Source: Pseudomonadota bacterium (GTDB lineage Bacteria > Pseudomonadota > Gammaproteobacteria > Pseudomonadales > Azotimanducaceae). Taken from it: a stretch of 12,519 nucleotides of DNA. The position numbers were made by a program, and so were the translations under genes. A model generated the notes under the pieces. That model was given only the letters and a program-made list of their open reading frames with translations. It was not told the origin of the DNA and did no database searches. Where the stretch lies: NCBI GenBank assembly GCA_027622495.1, contig JAQBYL010000072.1, positions 1 through 12,519 on the forward strand, read 5' to 3'. Below, in pieces: positions 1 to 6,425 of this stretch (positions are counted from its first letter, which is position 1; every line of letters starts with the position of its first letter).

Positions 1-891
1 CATCAGACGCGCCTCTTCGGGGATGGCCGCAACCGAATGAGCCGCATACCAGATCAGTGAGCGGCAGGGTTCGAGTTCCGCCGCCATTTCGGCGCACATG
101 TGCTTGATCGCCTGGAACGAGCCGATCGGCCGGTTGAACTGGCGCCGCTCTTTGGCGTAGGCGATCGATTGATCGATCATCTCCTGTGCGGCCCCCAGGG
201 TGTCTGCGGCCAGCATCAGGCGACCTGCGTCGATGGTGGCCAGCAGAGGTTCACGATTGTTTACGCTCCCGGGTAGTACTTCCGCGGGTGTCTGATCGAG
301 CACGATTTCAGCCACCGAACGCGTGCGATCGATGGTTTTCAATTTGCTGCGGACGAGGCCTTCAGCATCCCCTGCAACCATGTGCAGCGCACCGCTTTCG
401 TCGGCAATCAGGTAGGCGTCGGCCTCCATGCCTTCCAGCACAAACATCGCCTTGCCGCTCAGGGCGCCACCTGAGGCTTTGATGCCATCGCTTTCGCGGC
501 GGCCCAGTTGTTCGGTAACGCCAACACCGATGTTGATTTCACCGGCAGCAAGCCCGGGTAACCATTGATCTTTCTGATCGGGACTGCCTGCACCGAGCAA
601 AGCAACCGGGACCATGACTGAACTTGCCGCGTAGGGCATCGGCGCGACTGCGCCGCCCAGCACCTCGGCGATGAGCGCCGCCTCCAGAAAACCAAGGCCA
701 ACCCCGCCGTATTCCTCCGGGATGATGATTCCGCTGATCCCGAGCCCACACAGACCCTGATGCAGGTCGCGGTCCAGGGTTATTTCGGCATCGGCCGATT
801 TGCGTACCCGGTCAAGCGGGCATTCGGCGGTTAAATAGCGTCGAACGCTGTCCTGCAGCGAGCGCTGTTCTTCACTCAGCATGAATTCCAT
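1..891 (-). CDS. Acyl-CoA dehydrogenase, small FadE-type subunit (C-terminus cut by window edge)
   Basis: Flavoprotein expected to oxidise an acyl-CoA to the 2-enoyl-CoA in the cytoplasm. The visible 297 residues begin MEFMLSEEQRSLQDSVRRYL and cover the N-terminal helical domain (with IIPEEYGGVG), the beta domain and most of the C-terminal helical domain, including the FAD-contacting stretch ERRQFNRPIGSFQAIKHMCA. Family members are about 370-390 residues, so roughly 80 are missing to the left. The usual TEPxxGSD motif of the beta domain reads TEQLGRRESDG. The helix position that holds the base in isovaleryl/long-chain dehydrogenases is Gly here (TIDAGRLMLA). Any MCAD-type glutamate would lie outside the window. 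The ATG at 889-891 is chosen because AAGGGGG (898-904) lies 6 nt upstream and overlaps the TAA of the upstream dehydrogenase, which points to translational coupling. An in-frame ATG nine bases later is an alternative. Probably the partner subunit of the 903-2087 product. Confidence 0.9.
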   Translation of the reverse strand, partial: MEFMLSEEQRSLQDSVRRYLTAECPLDRVRKSADAEITLDRDLHQGLCGLGISGIIIPEEYGGVGLGFLEAALIAEVLGGAVAPMPYAASSVMVPVALLGAGSPDQKDQWLPGLAAGEINIGVGVTEQLGRRESDGIKASGGALSGKAMFVLEGMEADAYLIADESGALHMVAGDAEGLVRSKLKTIDRTRSVAEIVLDQTPAEVLPGSVNNREPLLATIDAGRLMLAADTLGAAQEMIDQSIAYAKERRQFNRPIGSFQAIKHMCAEMAAELEPCRSLIWYAAHSVAAIPEEARLM

Positions 892-897
892 GTGGGG

Positions 898-904
898 CCC
901 CCTT
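898..904 (-). promoter_or_regulatory. Ribosome binding site overlapping upstream stop codon
   Basis: AAGGGGG on the minus strand shares its AA with the TAA stop (903-905) of the upstream dehydrogenase and sits 6 nt before the ATG at 891. It fixes that start and suggests coupled translation, hence near-equal synthesis of the two subunits. The upstream dehydrogenase has the same AAGGGGG at 2095-2101. Confidence 0.7.
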
Positions 905-2087
905 ATATCTGCTTTTCGAACTTCGGCTCTTTGGGCAGCCCCAGGGCGCGCTCGCCGATGATGTTTTTCTGTATCTGCGCGGTTCCACCGCCGATGATGA
1001 GACCCAGATCGAGCATGTAACGGTGCTGCCACATTCCATGGTCCCGCAGATAGGGGCTGTCATCGTACAGAATGCCCAGTTCGCCGAGCGCGTCGATGGC
1101 AAGGCCGGCGGCCTGGTGATTCAGTTCACAGCCCTGCAGTTTGACAATCCAGCGCGGCAGGCCCGGTTCTTCACCTTTGATGTCGTGGGACAACACGCGC
1201 ATGCCGTTGAACTTCATGGCAAGGATTCGCGCCTGCAGCGCCATGGCACGGTCGCGGAACGCGGGGATGTCGATCAGGCGACGACCGTCGATGGTCTCGC
1301 TTTTCATGAGTTCCAGGATCGCGTGGAACCGGCTTTCGGCCTGGTTCGGATCCCCTAAGCCGCCACGTTCGTGCTTGAGGGTGGCATTGGCCACATACCA
1401 GCCCTCGCCACGAGCACCAACAATCTCGGTGGTCGGCACCCGGCAATCGGTGAAGAACCCCTCGTTGAACTGGGAATCACCGGTCATCTGTTTCAGCGGA
1501 CGGACGTCCATTCCAGGGGTACCCATGGGGATCAGCAGATAGCTGATGCCCTGGTGCTTGGGTGCGTCGGGTTCGGTTCTGACCAGGCAGAACATCATGT
1601 GCGCGGTTTTGGCGCCGGAGGTCCAGATCTTCTGGCCGTTGATCACAAAGTCATCGCCGTCCACGTGAGCTTTAGTCTGCAGAGAGGCCAGATCAGATCC
1701 GGAACCCGGCTCCGAATAGCCCTGGCACCACAGCATTTCGCCGCGGATGGTGGGGCCGATGAAACGCTGTTTTTGTGCTTCTGAGCCCATCTCGAGCAGA
1801 ACTGGAACGATGCGATTGTCGCCGCTATGACCGGGCGGAACTTTTGCGAAGGTGAACTCTTCAGCCAGGATGTGTGATTTCAGAATGTCTGGCTGCTGGC
1901 CCGCGCCGCCGTATTCTCTGGGCACTGTGCGCGCTGCGTAACCGTGCTCGATCAGAAGCTTCTGCCAGGATTGGGCCGCTGCAGACGAGCGCTCGCCCGG
2001 CTTTGGTGCCTGGTCTTTGTGAGACTTTAAAAACGATCGCACCTCGTCGCGAAAAGCCTGATGTTCGGCGCTGTATGCCAGATCCAC
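903..2087 (-). CDS. Acyl-CoA dehydrogenase, FadE26/FadE34-like large subunit
   Basis: 394-residue FAD enzyme, full length for the family. It oxidises acyl-CoA to enoyl-CoA, passing electrons to electron-transfer flavoprotein. The N-terminal helical domain (1-115) includes the FAD-domain lead-in VPREYGGAG. The beta domain has the intact YSEPGSGSDLASLQT motif (124-138) and the IWTSGAKTAH flavin segment (154-163). The C-terminal helical domain ends LIIGGGTAQIQKNIIGERALG (363-383). The MCAD-type catalytic Glu, normally in YEGT, is replaced by Gly in GGGT. Glu240 in LKHERGGLG aligns with the alternative base of isovaleryl-CoA and long-chain acyl-CoA dehydrogenases, so it is the likely catalytic residue. 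The GTG start at 2087 has AAGGGGG 7 nt upstream. It is first in an operon with the 1-891 gene (11-bp gap). Mycobacterial steroid side-chain dehydrogenases with two such adjacent genes form alpha2beta2 enzymes; the same here is inference. Confidence 0.93.
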   Translation of the reverse strand: MDLAYSAEHQAFRDEVRSFLKSHKDQAPKPGERSSAAAQSWQKLLIEHGYAARTVPREYGGAGQQPDILKSHILAEEFTFAKVPPGHSGDNRIVPVLLEMGSEAQKQRFIGPTIRGEMLWCQGYSEPGSGSDLASLQTKAHVDGDDFVINGQKIWTSGAKTAHMMFCLVRTEPDAPKHQGISYLLIPMGTPGMDVRPLKQMTGDSQFNEGFFTDCRVPTTEIVGARGEGWYVANATLKHERGGLGDPNQAESRFHAILELMKSETIDGRRLIDIPAFRDRAMALQARILAMKFNGMRVLSHDIKGEEPGLPRWIVKLQGCELNHQAAGLAIDALGELGILYDDSPYLRDHGMWQHRYMLDLGLIIGGGTAQIQKNIIGERALGLPKEPKFEKQI

Positions 2088-2134
2088 TGGTTTACCCCCT
2101 TAAATTCGTCCTTCCAGCCGGGATCGTACTACAC

Positions 2135-2155
2135 TGGCGGAGGATTTGAACCCGG
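2135..2155 (-). other. tRNA 3'-end-like motif in the divergent intergenic region
   Basis: Read on the minus strand, this stretch gives a T-loop-like GGGTTCAAATCC followed shortly by TCCGCCA, as at the 3' end of tRNA-Ser-type genes. The T-stem pairs only partly (G-C, G-C, G-U, then mismatches), and no D, anticodon or acceptor half can be built from the flanking bases. It is therefore not a functional tRNA. It could be a decayed attachment-site remnant or chance. A related motif lies at 9535-9553. Confidence 0.3.
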
Positions 2156-2195
2156 GCGCCATCGGGGTAATTATGGGGGCTGAGCAAAGTAGAAC

Positions 2196-2201
2196 AGGAG
2201 G
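2196..2201 (+). promoter_or_regulatory. Strong Shine-Dalgarno deciding a GTG start
   Basis: A perfect AGGAGG lies 5 nt before the GTG at 2207. It decides this start over the ATG at 2202, which is out of frame and soon hits a stop, and the in-frame ATG at codon 5 (2219). Confidence 0.85.
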
Positions 2202-2206
2202 ATGAC

Positions 2207-3286
2207 GTGCCCGTTGAAATGATCGGCTGGATAGCACCACGGGTTGCATCTGAAATCATACCGCCGCAGGGCCCGCCGTTTGATCTGGACGTGATCGCGC
2301 ATACTGCAAAGGTTCACGAAGATGCTGATTTTGACCGTGTTCTGATCGGTTACTTTTCCGATGCGCCAGATGGCTTTCTGATCGGTGCTCACGCCGCTGC
2401 GGTCACTCAGAAACTGGGTTTTTTGCTGGCGCATCGCCCCGGTTTTGTGGCGCCAACGCTTGCCGCGCGCAAACTCGCGACCTTCGATCAATTAACCCGC
2501 GGTCGTGCTGCTGTGCACATGATCTCCGGTGGCAACGACAGCGACCAGGCGCGTGATGGCGATCACGTGGATCATGCCGGTCGCTATCGGCGAACCGCGG
2601 AGTACATCGAGGTGTTACGCAAAACCTGGACAGAACCCAAGCCCTTCGATCACAAAGGCGAGTTCTATGACATCGTCAAGGCCTACTCCGATATTCGCTG
2701 TTTACAGCAGCCGAACCTGCCGGTGTATGGCGGTGGTGGCAGTGACGCAGCCATCGCTTGCCTGGCACCTCATGTAGATGAATTCATGCTGTGGGGTGAA
2801 CCACTCAAAGAGACTGCTGATTTCATGGCCAAAGTTCGTGGGGTCGCAGGGACTAACCCATTGACTTTCAGCGTGTCGACCAGACCCATTCTGGGCAAGA
2901 CCGAAGGCGAGGCATGGGATCGTGCGCATAAAATCCTCGATCAGATCAAAGCGACCTTTGGTGATAAGAAGGGTCCCGGCCCGCAGAACGTTGGTTCGCA
3001 ACGGCTCCTCGATATTGCTGCTGCAAGTGAGGTTCACGACAGTTGTCTGTACACGGCCCTGGCGCAAGCCAGTGGTGCACGCGGCAATTCTACCGCCCTG
3101 GTTGGAACACCTGAAACAGTCGCGCAGGCCATGGTCGCCTACTACGATCTGGGCGCCACCAGCCTTTTGATTCGCGGCTATGATCCATTGCCGGATGCAA
3201 TCGAGTATGGGCAGGAGTTGATTCCACGCGTGCGTGAGCTTGTTGCAGAAAGGGACAGGGCGCGAGACAGAAAAAGCGGCGGCTGA
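2207..3286 (+). CDS. SsuD-like LLM-class flavin-dependent monooxygenase
   Basis: 359-residue TIM-barrel flavoprotein of the bacterial luciferase-like superfamily, closest by eye to alkanesulfonate monooxygenase SsuD. Such enzymes use reduced FMN supplied by a separate reductase, plus O2, to oxidise a substrate in the cytoplasm. Family signatures are HRPGFVAPTLAARKLATFDQ (76-95), the phosphate-side loop HMISGGNDSDQARDGD (104-119), HAGRYRRTAEYIEVLR (123-138), PVYGGGGSDAA (172-182) and the C-terminal TALVGTPETVAQAM (296-309). Of the SsuD active-site residues, the late Arg (ARG, near 292) and the Tyr of GYD (325) are kept. The positions of Cys54, Arg226 and His228 are occupied by other residues, so the substrate is probably not a simple alkanesulfonate. 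It diverges from the dehydrogenase pair (119-bp gap) and ends 6 bp from the M23 gene. No reductase gene is visible, although the split-barrel flavoprotein at 5898 could handle FMN. A role in the nearby acyl-CoA pathway is inference. Confidence 0.88.
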   Translation: MPVEMIGWIAPRVASEIIPPQGPPFDLDVIAHTAKVHEDADFDRVLIGYFSDAPDGFLIGAHAAAVTQKLGFLLAHRPGFVAPTLAARKLATFDQLTRGRAAVHMISGGNDSDQARDGDHVDHAGRYRRTAEYIEVLRKTWTEPKPFDHKGEFYDIVKAYSDIRCLQQPNLPVYGGGGSDAAIACLAPHVDEFMLWGEPLKETADFMAKVRGVAGTNPLTFSVSTRPILGKTEGEAWDRAHKILDQIKATFGDKKGPGPQNVGSQRLLDIAAASEVHDSCLYTALAQASGARGNSTALVGTPETVAQAMVAYYDLGATSLLIRGYDPLPDAIEYGQELIPRVRELVAERDRARDRKSGG

Positions 3287-3292
3287 AATATC

Positions 3293-4123
3293 TTATCTGG
3301 GTGGATGGACAGCCCGCTCCTGAGCCTGCAGGGTCCGAACACCGCGATCAGTATCGAAAAGCAGCAGAAACGACGTATACAGATCGTCGCCACCGAGGGT
3401 AGTCACACTGAAATGCAGATGCGGGCCGGTACTTCGGCCGGTGTTCCCGGAACGGCCGATCAGCTCCCCGGCAACAACGCTTTGACCTTCGCTGACCAGC
3501 ACGCCCTGATGGGCAAGATGCAGATACCTGCCGATGGTTCCATCGCTGTGCGCAATCCAGATATGGTTAGCCGTTGCTTCGTTGCGTGCGGTGCTGGTCT
3601 GGTCTGAGCCTGCATAGACGCTGACGACTAACCCGCCGCGTGCGGCGTGGACCGGTGTGCCCACAGGCATCTCCCAGTCGATGGCAAACTGGTTCCCCGG
3701 GTGGTGTGTAGAGCGATTCTGAAAGTACTGAGACACGAGAAATGCCCTGTTTTCTGCATATGGCAGGTGGTAGATGTGGCGATCATCGTGCTGATGAGCC
3801 TGGTGCCCGTAGTGCGTCCTGATCGCGTATCCCCATGGCCCGCCAGGCGTTGGAAATGTGGCGAGATCTAATGTTTGAGGCTGATCGAGCTTCAAACCAC
3901 GGACGTTTTGCCGCGCAAGACCGGCCGGTTGCAGCAGCAGGCTGAAGCTCAGCGGTTTGGTGGTGAGATTCTCAAGGCGAATGGTCACATCGCGGTCTTT
4001 GTAGACTCGGACGCAGAGCAGGTCGCCGATGCAGCTGGTGTTGACCACCGGGCGCGACCAGCCGACTTGCGTCGTAAAGAGGGCGCAAAGCGCAAACAAA
4101 GCTGCACCGGCAGGTATGTGCAT
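3293..4123 (-). CDS. Secreted M23-family (LytM/DD-endopeptidase type) metallopeptidase
   Basis: 276-residue zinc peptidase expected to act on peptidoglycan cross-links or peptides outside the cytoplasm. A signal peptide spans about 1-23 (hydrophobic core AGAALFALCALFTTQVGW). Residues 30-130 look beta-rich and Ig-like (RDVTIRLENLTTKPLSFSLL). The M23 domain fills 138-250: likely zinc ligands are His141 and Asp149 (in HPGNQFAIDWEMPVGTPVHA) and His237 of GPHLHFSV, with His202 (GRYLHL) and His235 completing the active site. None of the expected residues is missing. I start at the ATG at 4123 because AGGTGAG (4130-4136) lies 6 nt upstream and it begins a clean signal peptide. An ATG at 4168 would add 15 residues with several charges before the signal. 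It is convergent with the SsuD-like gene (6-bp gap) and divergent from the crotonase operon. No functional link to either is evident. Confidence 0.9.
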   Translation of the reverse strand: MHIPAGAALFALCALFTTQVGWSRPVVNTSCIGDLLCVRVYKDRDVTIRLENLTTKPLSFSLLLQPAGLARQNVRGLKLDQPQTLDLATFPTPGGPWGYAIRTHYGHQAHQHDDRHIYHLPYAENRAFLVSQYFQNRSTHHPGNQFAIDWEMPVGTPVHAARGGLVVSVYAGSDQTSTARNEATANHIWIAHSDGTIGRYLHLAHQGVLVSEGQSVVAGELIGRSGNTGRSTGPHLHFSVTTLGGDDLYTSFLLLFDTDRGVRTLQAQERAVHPPR

Positions 4124-4269
4124 GTGTTTCTCACCTGGCCTTTGGTCGGACCATGCTCGGCCAGGCACCGGTATGATGCAAACAGATTGAAAAGCGACGC
4201 TTAGCAGAACGCGATCACAAACCGCGCTAATTCAGTACACTGTTGAACACTGGGATAAGGGAGACGGCC
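4124..4269. promoter_or_regulatory. Divergent intergenic region, M23 peptidase and crotonase operon
   Basis: This 146-bp gap separates two divergent starts and should hold promoters for both. I see no convincing sigma70 -35/-10 pair. Near 4234-4250 is the imperfect repeat AGTACACTG / TGAACACTG with the small inverted repeat TGTTgAACA (4241-4249), close to the crotonase start. It could be a regulator site, but it is too short to be firm. Confidence 0.35.
4257..4263 (+). promoter_or_regulatory. Shine-Dalgarno deciding the crotonase GTG start
   Basis: AAGGGAG lies 6 nt before the GTG at 4270. It favours that start over the in-frame TTG at 4243, which has no clear ribosome binding site and would add nine residues without family similarity. 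Confidence 0.7.
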
Positions 4270-5070
4270 GTGAGCTATCAGGAAATCATTTTTGAAGTCG
4301 CCGACCGTGTGGCGACGATCACCTTCAACCGCCCGGAGCGGTTGAACGCGCTCACGCAGAACATGCGTGGCGAGATTCTCGATGCCTTGCGGATTGCCAA
4401 TGCAGACGATGAAGTCCGGGTGGTGGTTTTTAAAGGGGCAGGCAAAGGATTCTGTGCGGGGGCTGACCTGACACCGGCAAAGGATCAGGCTCACAGGAAG
4501 ACCGCATCTGACCCCAACAGCGGTCTGCCACGCGACGGCTTTCAGGAAACCTTTGCCAAGCTTATGTGGGATATGCCAAAACCGGCGCTTGCCTCCATCA
4601 ACGGCGCCGCGGCCGGGTTGGGCTTCGGCATGGCGTTGTGCTGCGATCTGCGGATCGCCTCTACACAGGGTAAGTTTGCATCGGCGTTTTCGCGCATCAG
4701 CCTGGTGCCGGAAGCCTGCATGACATTTTATCTGCCGCGCATTGTCGGTCTCGCCCGGGCGGCTGAAATTCTTTATACCGGCCGGCAGGTGTGGGCCGAT
4801 GAAGCCATGACCATGGGGTTAGTGAACCAGGTGGTTGCACCTGATGAGCTTGAGGCAGCAGTGACCAGCATGGCGCAGACCCTGGCAAATGCAGCACCCA
4901 TCGCCATTCAACTGACACGGCGGGAGCTTTACCGGGGTCTGGAAGGGACCTTTGGCAGTCAGCTTGAGATGGAGCTCTTTCATCAGAAATTTGCCGGCCG
5001 ATCGCTTGATGCGCGTGAAGGTCCACAGGCGTTCATGCAGAAACGTGAACCAGATTTTCGCGGCCGCTAA
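4270..5070 (+). CDS. Crotonase-fold enoyl-CoA hydratase/isomerase, probably a delta3,delta2-enoyl-CoA isomerase type
   Basis: 266-residue crotonase-superfamily enzyme acting on CoA thioesters in the cytoplasm. The fold is clear: VATITFNRPERLNALTQ (14-30), the oxyanion-hole loop GKGFCAGADL (58-67) and the second oxyanion segment INGAAAGLGFGMALCCD (110-126). The two glutamates used for hydration in rat enoyl-CoA hydratase (in GCEL and QPE) are absent: the first position is Gly120 (FGMALCCD), the second a Ser/Arg in AFSRIS. Instead Glu148 in LVPEACMTFYLPRIVG matches the PEGCSSYTFPK motif that carries the base in ECI2-type delta3,delta2-enoyl-CoA isomerases, with PaaG-like enzymes having Asp nearby. 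Isomerisation of a double bond is thus more likely than hydration. It is first of a three-gene operon and 38 bp before the GST-like gene. Automatic annotation would likely call it enoyl-CoA hydratase. Confidence 0.9.
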   Translation: MSYQEIIFEVADRVATITFNRPERLNALTQNMRGEILDALRIANADDEVRVVVFKGAGKGFCAGADLTPAKDQAHRKTASDPNSGLPRDGFQETFAKLMWDMPKPALASINGAAAGLGFGMALCCDLRIASTQGKFASAFSRISLVPEACMTFYLPRIVGLARAAEILYTGRQVWADEAMTMGLVNQVVAPDELEAAVTSMAQTLANAAPIAIQLTRRELYRGLEGTFGSQLEMELFHQKFAGRSLDAREGPQAFMQKREPDFRGR

Positions 5071-5108
5071 CCCCGTTTCAAGCCACTCATTTCGGATCAG
5101 GAAACAAA

Positions 5109-5879
5109 ATGACACTCGAATACATTGAACCGATTGTTGCCCGCGACATGCCGGGCTTGCGTCTGGCGCTGACGGCCCACATGCCAGCACCCTACAGCAT
5201 GTCGGCCCGGGCGATCCTCGATCTGAAAAAGGTGGGGTATGTACCGGTAAACCAGGTTGCCGCGGGTGCAAACGAAGTGTTGCAGGCCTGGACCGGGCAT
5301 CGCAATGCACCGGTCGCAGTTTATGAAAATGAAGCACCGCGAACCGGCTGGCTCGAAATATTGCATCTGGCGGAGCGGCTTGGAAAGGGACCCTCCCTCA
5401 TACCTTCCGATCTTCGCGAACGCATGCTGATGATCGGTTTGATTAACGAATTGATCGGCGAGGATGGCTGGATCTGGAACCTGCGCGTGCTCATGCTCGG
5501 CATGGTCGGACCGGAGCGGGCAGCCAAGGGGCTCAAGACCAACCCGATGTACGCCCAGTATGGCTACAGCGAAGCGGCGCAAAAGCAGGCTGGTGCGAAG
5601 GCGCGTGAAATTCTGGATATGTTCACAAGCCATTTGAAATCTCAGCGTGATCGGGGCAGCCACTATGTGATCGGAGAGGCGTTGTCGGCTGCGGATATTT
5701 ACTGGGCCTGTTTCAGCCTGCTGGCAAAAACCCTGCCCGCTGATGTGTGCGCGATACCGGCTGGTCTGCGTAAGTCCTACGATCTCGGCAGCGAGGCCAT
5801 TGGCGGCTGTGACCCGATCCTGATCGAGCAGCGTGACTGGGTGTTTGAAAACCATCTTTCGCTGCCCATGACTTTTTAG
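5109..5879 (+). CDS. GST-fold (glutathione S-transferase-like) protein with atypical glutathione site
   Basis: 256-residue protein with the two-domain GST layout: a thioredoxin-like N-terminal part (about 18-92, including PYSMSARAILDLKKVGY and NAPVAVYENEAPRTGWLEIL) and an all-helical C-terminal part (98-250). The cis-proline position is kept (AP, 67-68). The Glu/Gln-Ser pair that normally binds the glutathione gamma-glutamyl group is TG (79-80), and no sure catalytic Ser or Tyr is seen. The C-terminal N-capping box is intact (SAAD, 193-196, in LSAADIYWA). It could bind glutathione differently, bind another thiol or a CoA thioester, or be structural. ATG at 5109 has AGGAAA about 5 nt upstream. 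It sits between the crotonase (38-bp gap) and the split-barrel gene (18-bp gap), so it is very probably co-transcribed and works in the same pathway. The family call is fair; the function is unknown. Confidence 0.75.
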   Translation: MTLEYIEPIVARDMPGLRLALTAHMPAPYSMSARAILDLKKVGYVPVNQVAAGANEVLQAWTGHRNAPVAVYENEAPRTGWLEILHLAERLGKGPSLIPSDLRERMLMIGLINELIGEDGWIWNLRVLMLGMVGPERAAKGLKTNPMYAQYGYSEAAQKQAGAKAREILDMFTSHLKSQRDRGSHYVIGEALSAADIYWACFSLLAKTLPADVCAIPAGLRKSYDLGSEAIGGCDPILIEQRDWVFENHLSLPMTF

Positions 5880-5897
5880 AATTTAAAGGAGACGACG

Positions 5898-6377
5898 ATG
5901 GCCTTGCCACGTGAGCTGAGCTTAAGCGATGCACAGATAGACGAGATCATGACAAGCCAATGGAACATGCGCATCGCAACCATCGGACCAGGTACGCGGA
6001 TTAATCTCACGCCAATGTGGTTCGGTTGGGGTGGCGGCCGCGTTTACTTTTATGGTCGCGGTCAGAAGGTCGTCAATCTGCGGCGTAACGCAAGCTGTTC
6101 AGTGATCGTTGACCGCAACGAGAAATTCCCTGAACTGCAGGCGATCATGCTGCGGGGGCAGGGCGTAGTGCTTGAAGATGCCGCGGCGGAAGCCGCTGAT
6201 CCGCATCTTGCTGCAGTGCGGGTGCAGATGGGGAGCAAATACAACGGTGGTCACGACCGCCCCCCAGCGGAAAATCCGGCGCCAAATTCCGCCAGTGCAG
6301 GTGGGCGCAACCGCCGCTGGGTAGTGATCGAACCGCAACAGATTGTCACGTGGGACAATTTCAAGCTGAAGATGTAG
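5898..6377 (+). CDS. Pyridoxamine 5'-phosphate oxidase-like split-barrel FMN-binding protein
   Basis: 159-residue small flavin-binding protein of the PNPOx-like split beta-barrel type. The pattern MRIATIGPGTRINLTPMWFG (24-43), GRVYFYGRGQKVVNLRRNAS (47-66), CSVIVDRN (67-74) and IMLRGQGVVLED (83-94) is the usual order: a first strand that meets the flavin phosphate, then YF.t.....K..NL+.n..c.v.vd. The loop at about 112-138 is rich in Gly, Pro and Asn, and the C-terminal strand WVVIEPQQIVTWDNFKL closes the barrel. Relatives bind FMN, F420 or haem and reduce or oxidise small molecules; sequence alone does not pick among them. AAAGGAG (5885-5891) precedes the ATG by 6 nt. It is last in the operon with the crotonase and GST-like genes and convergent with the amidohydrolase. 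It may supply or use reduced flavin for the local pathway, which is inference. Confidence 0.82.
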   Translation: MALPRELSLSDAQIDEIMTSQWNMRIATIGPGTRINLTPMWFGWGGGRVYFYGRGQKVVNLRRNASCSVIVDRNEKFPELQAIMLRGQGVVLEDAAAEAADPHLAAVRVQMGSKYNGGHDRPPAENPAPNSASAGGRNRRWVVIEPQQIVTWDNFKLKM

Positions 6378-6399
6378 CACGCTTGACCCACCTGCGTCT

Positions 6400-6418
6400 G
6401 GCGCGCGGCGATTGCGCC
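6400..6418. terminator. Weak stem-loop between convergent genes
   Basis: GGCGC (6400-6404) can pair with GCGCC (6414-6418) around a 9-nt loop in the 48-bp gap between the convergent split-barrel and amidohydrolase genes. There is only TT after it, so it is not a classic intrinsic terminator. It could act weakly in both directions. Confidence 0.3.
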
Positions 6419-6425
6419 TTGCCCG

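Noticed and set aside
162..182. GATCGATTGATCGATCAT as a regulatory or repeat element
   Set aside because: It lies inside dehydrogenase codons for an ordinary MIDQSIAYA stretch. GATC/CGAT words are frequent throughout the window.
1023..1784. Long plus-strand open frames inside the 903-2087 dehydrogenase region
   Set aside because: They are antisense to a full-length gene with family motifs, have no ribosome sites, and show no protein family features.
2135..2230. A tRNA gene on the minus strand in the 2088-2206 gap
   Set aside because: Only a T-loop/CCA-like 3' end is present. No D arm, anticodon arm or paired acceptor stem can be built, and the needed bases hold the ribosome site and start of the SsuD-like gene.
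3287..3292. Intrinsic terminator between the convergent SsuD-like and M23 genes
   Set aside because: The gap is only 6 bp and no GC-rich stem with a T-run was found around it.
4124..4168. Longer M23 start at 4168
   Set aside because: It would place 15 charged or polar residues before the signal peptide. The internal ATG at 4123 has a good ribosome site.
3305..4204. Plus-strand open frames across the M23 gene
   Set aside because: They oppose a gene with a clear signal peptide and a complete M23 zinc site.
5097..5855. 252-codon minus-strand open frame opposite the GST-like gene
   Set aside because: It mirrors the high-GC codon pattern of the true gene. The plus frame has the GST fold signature, a ribosome site and operon spacing.
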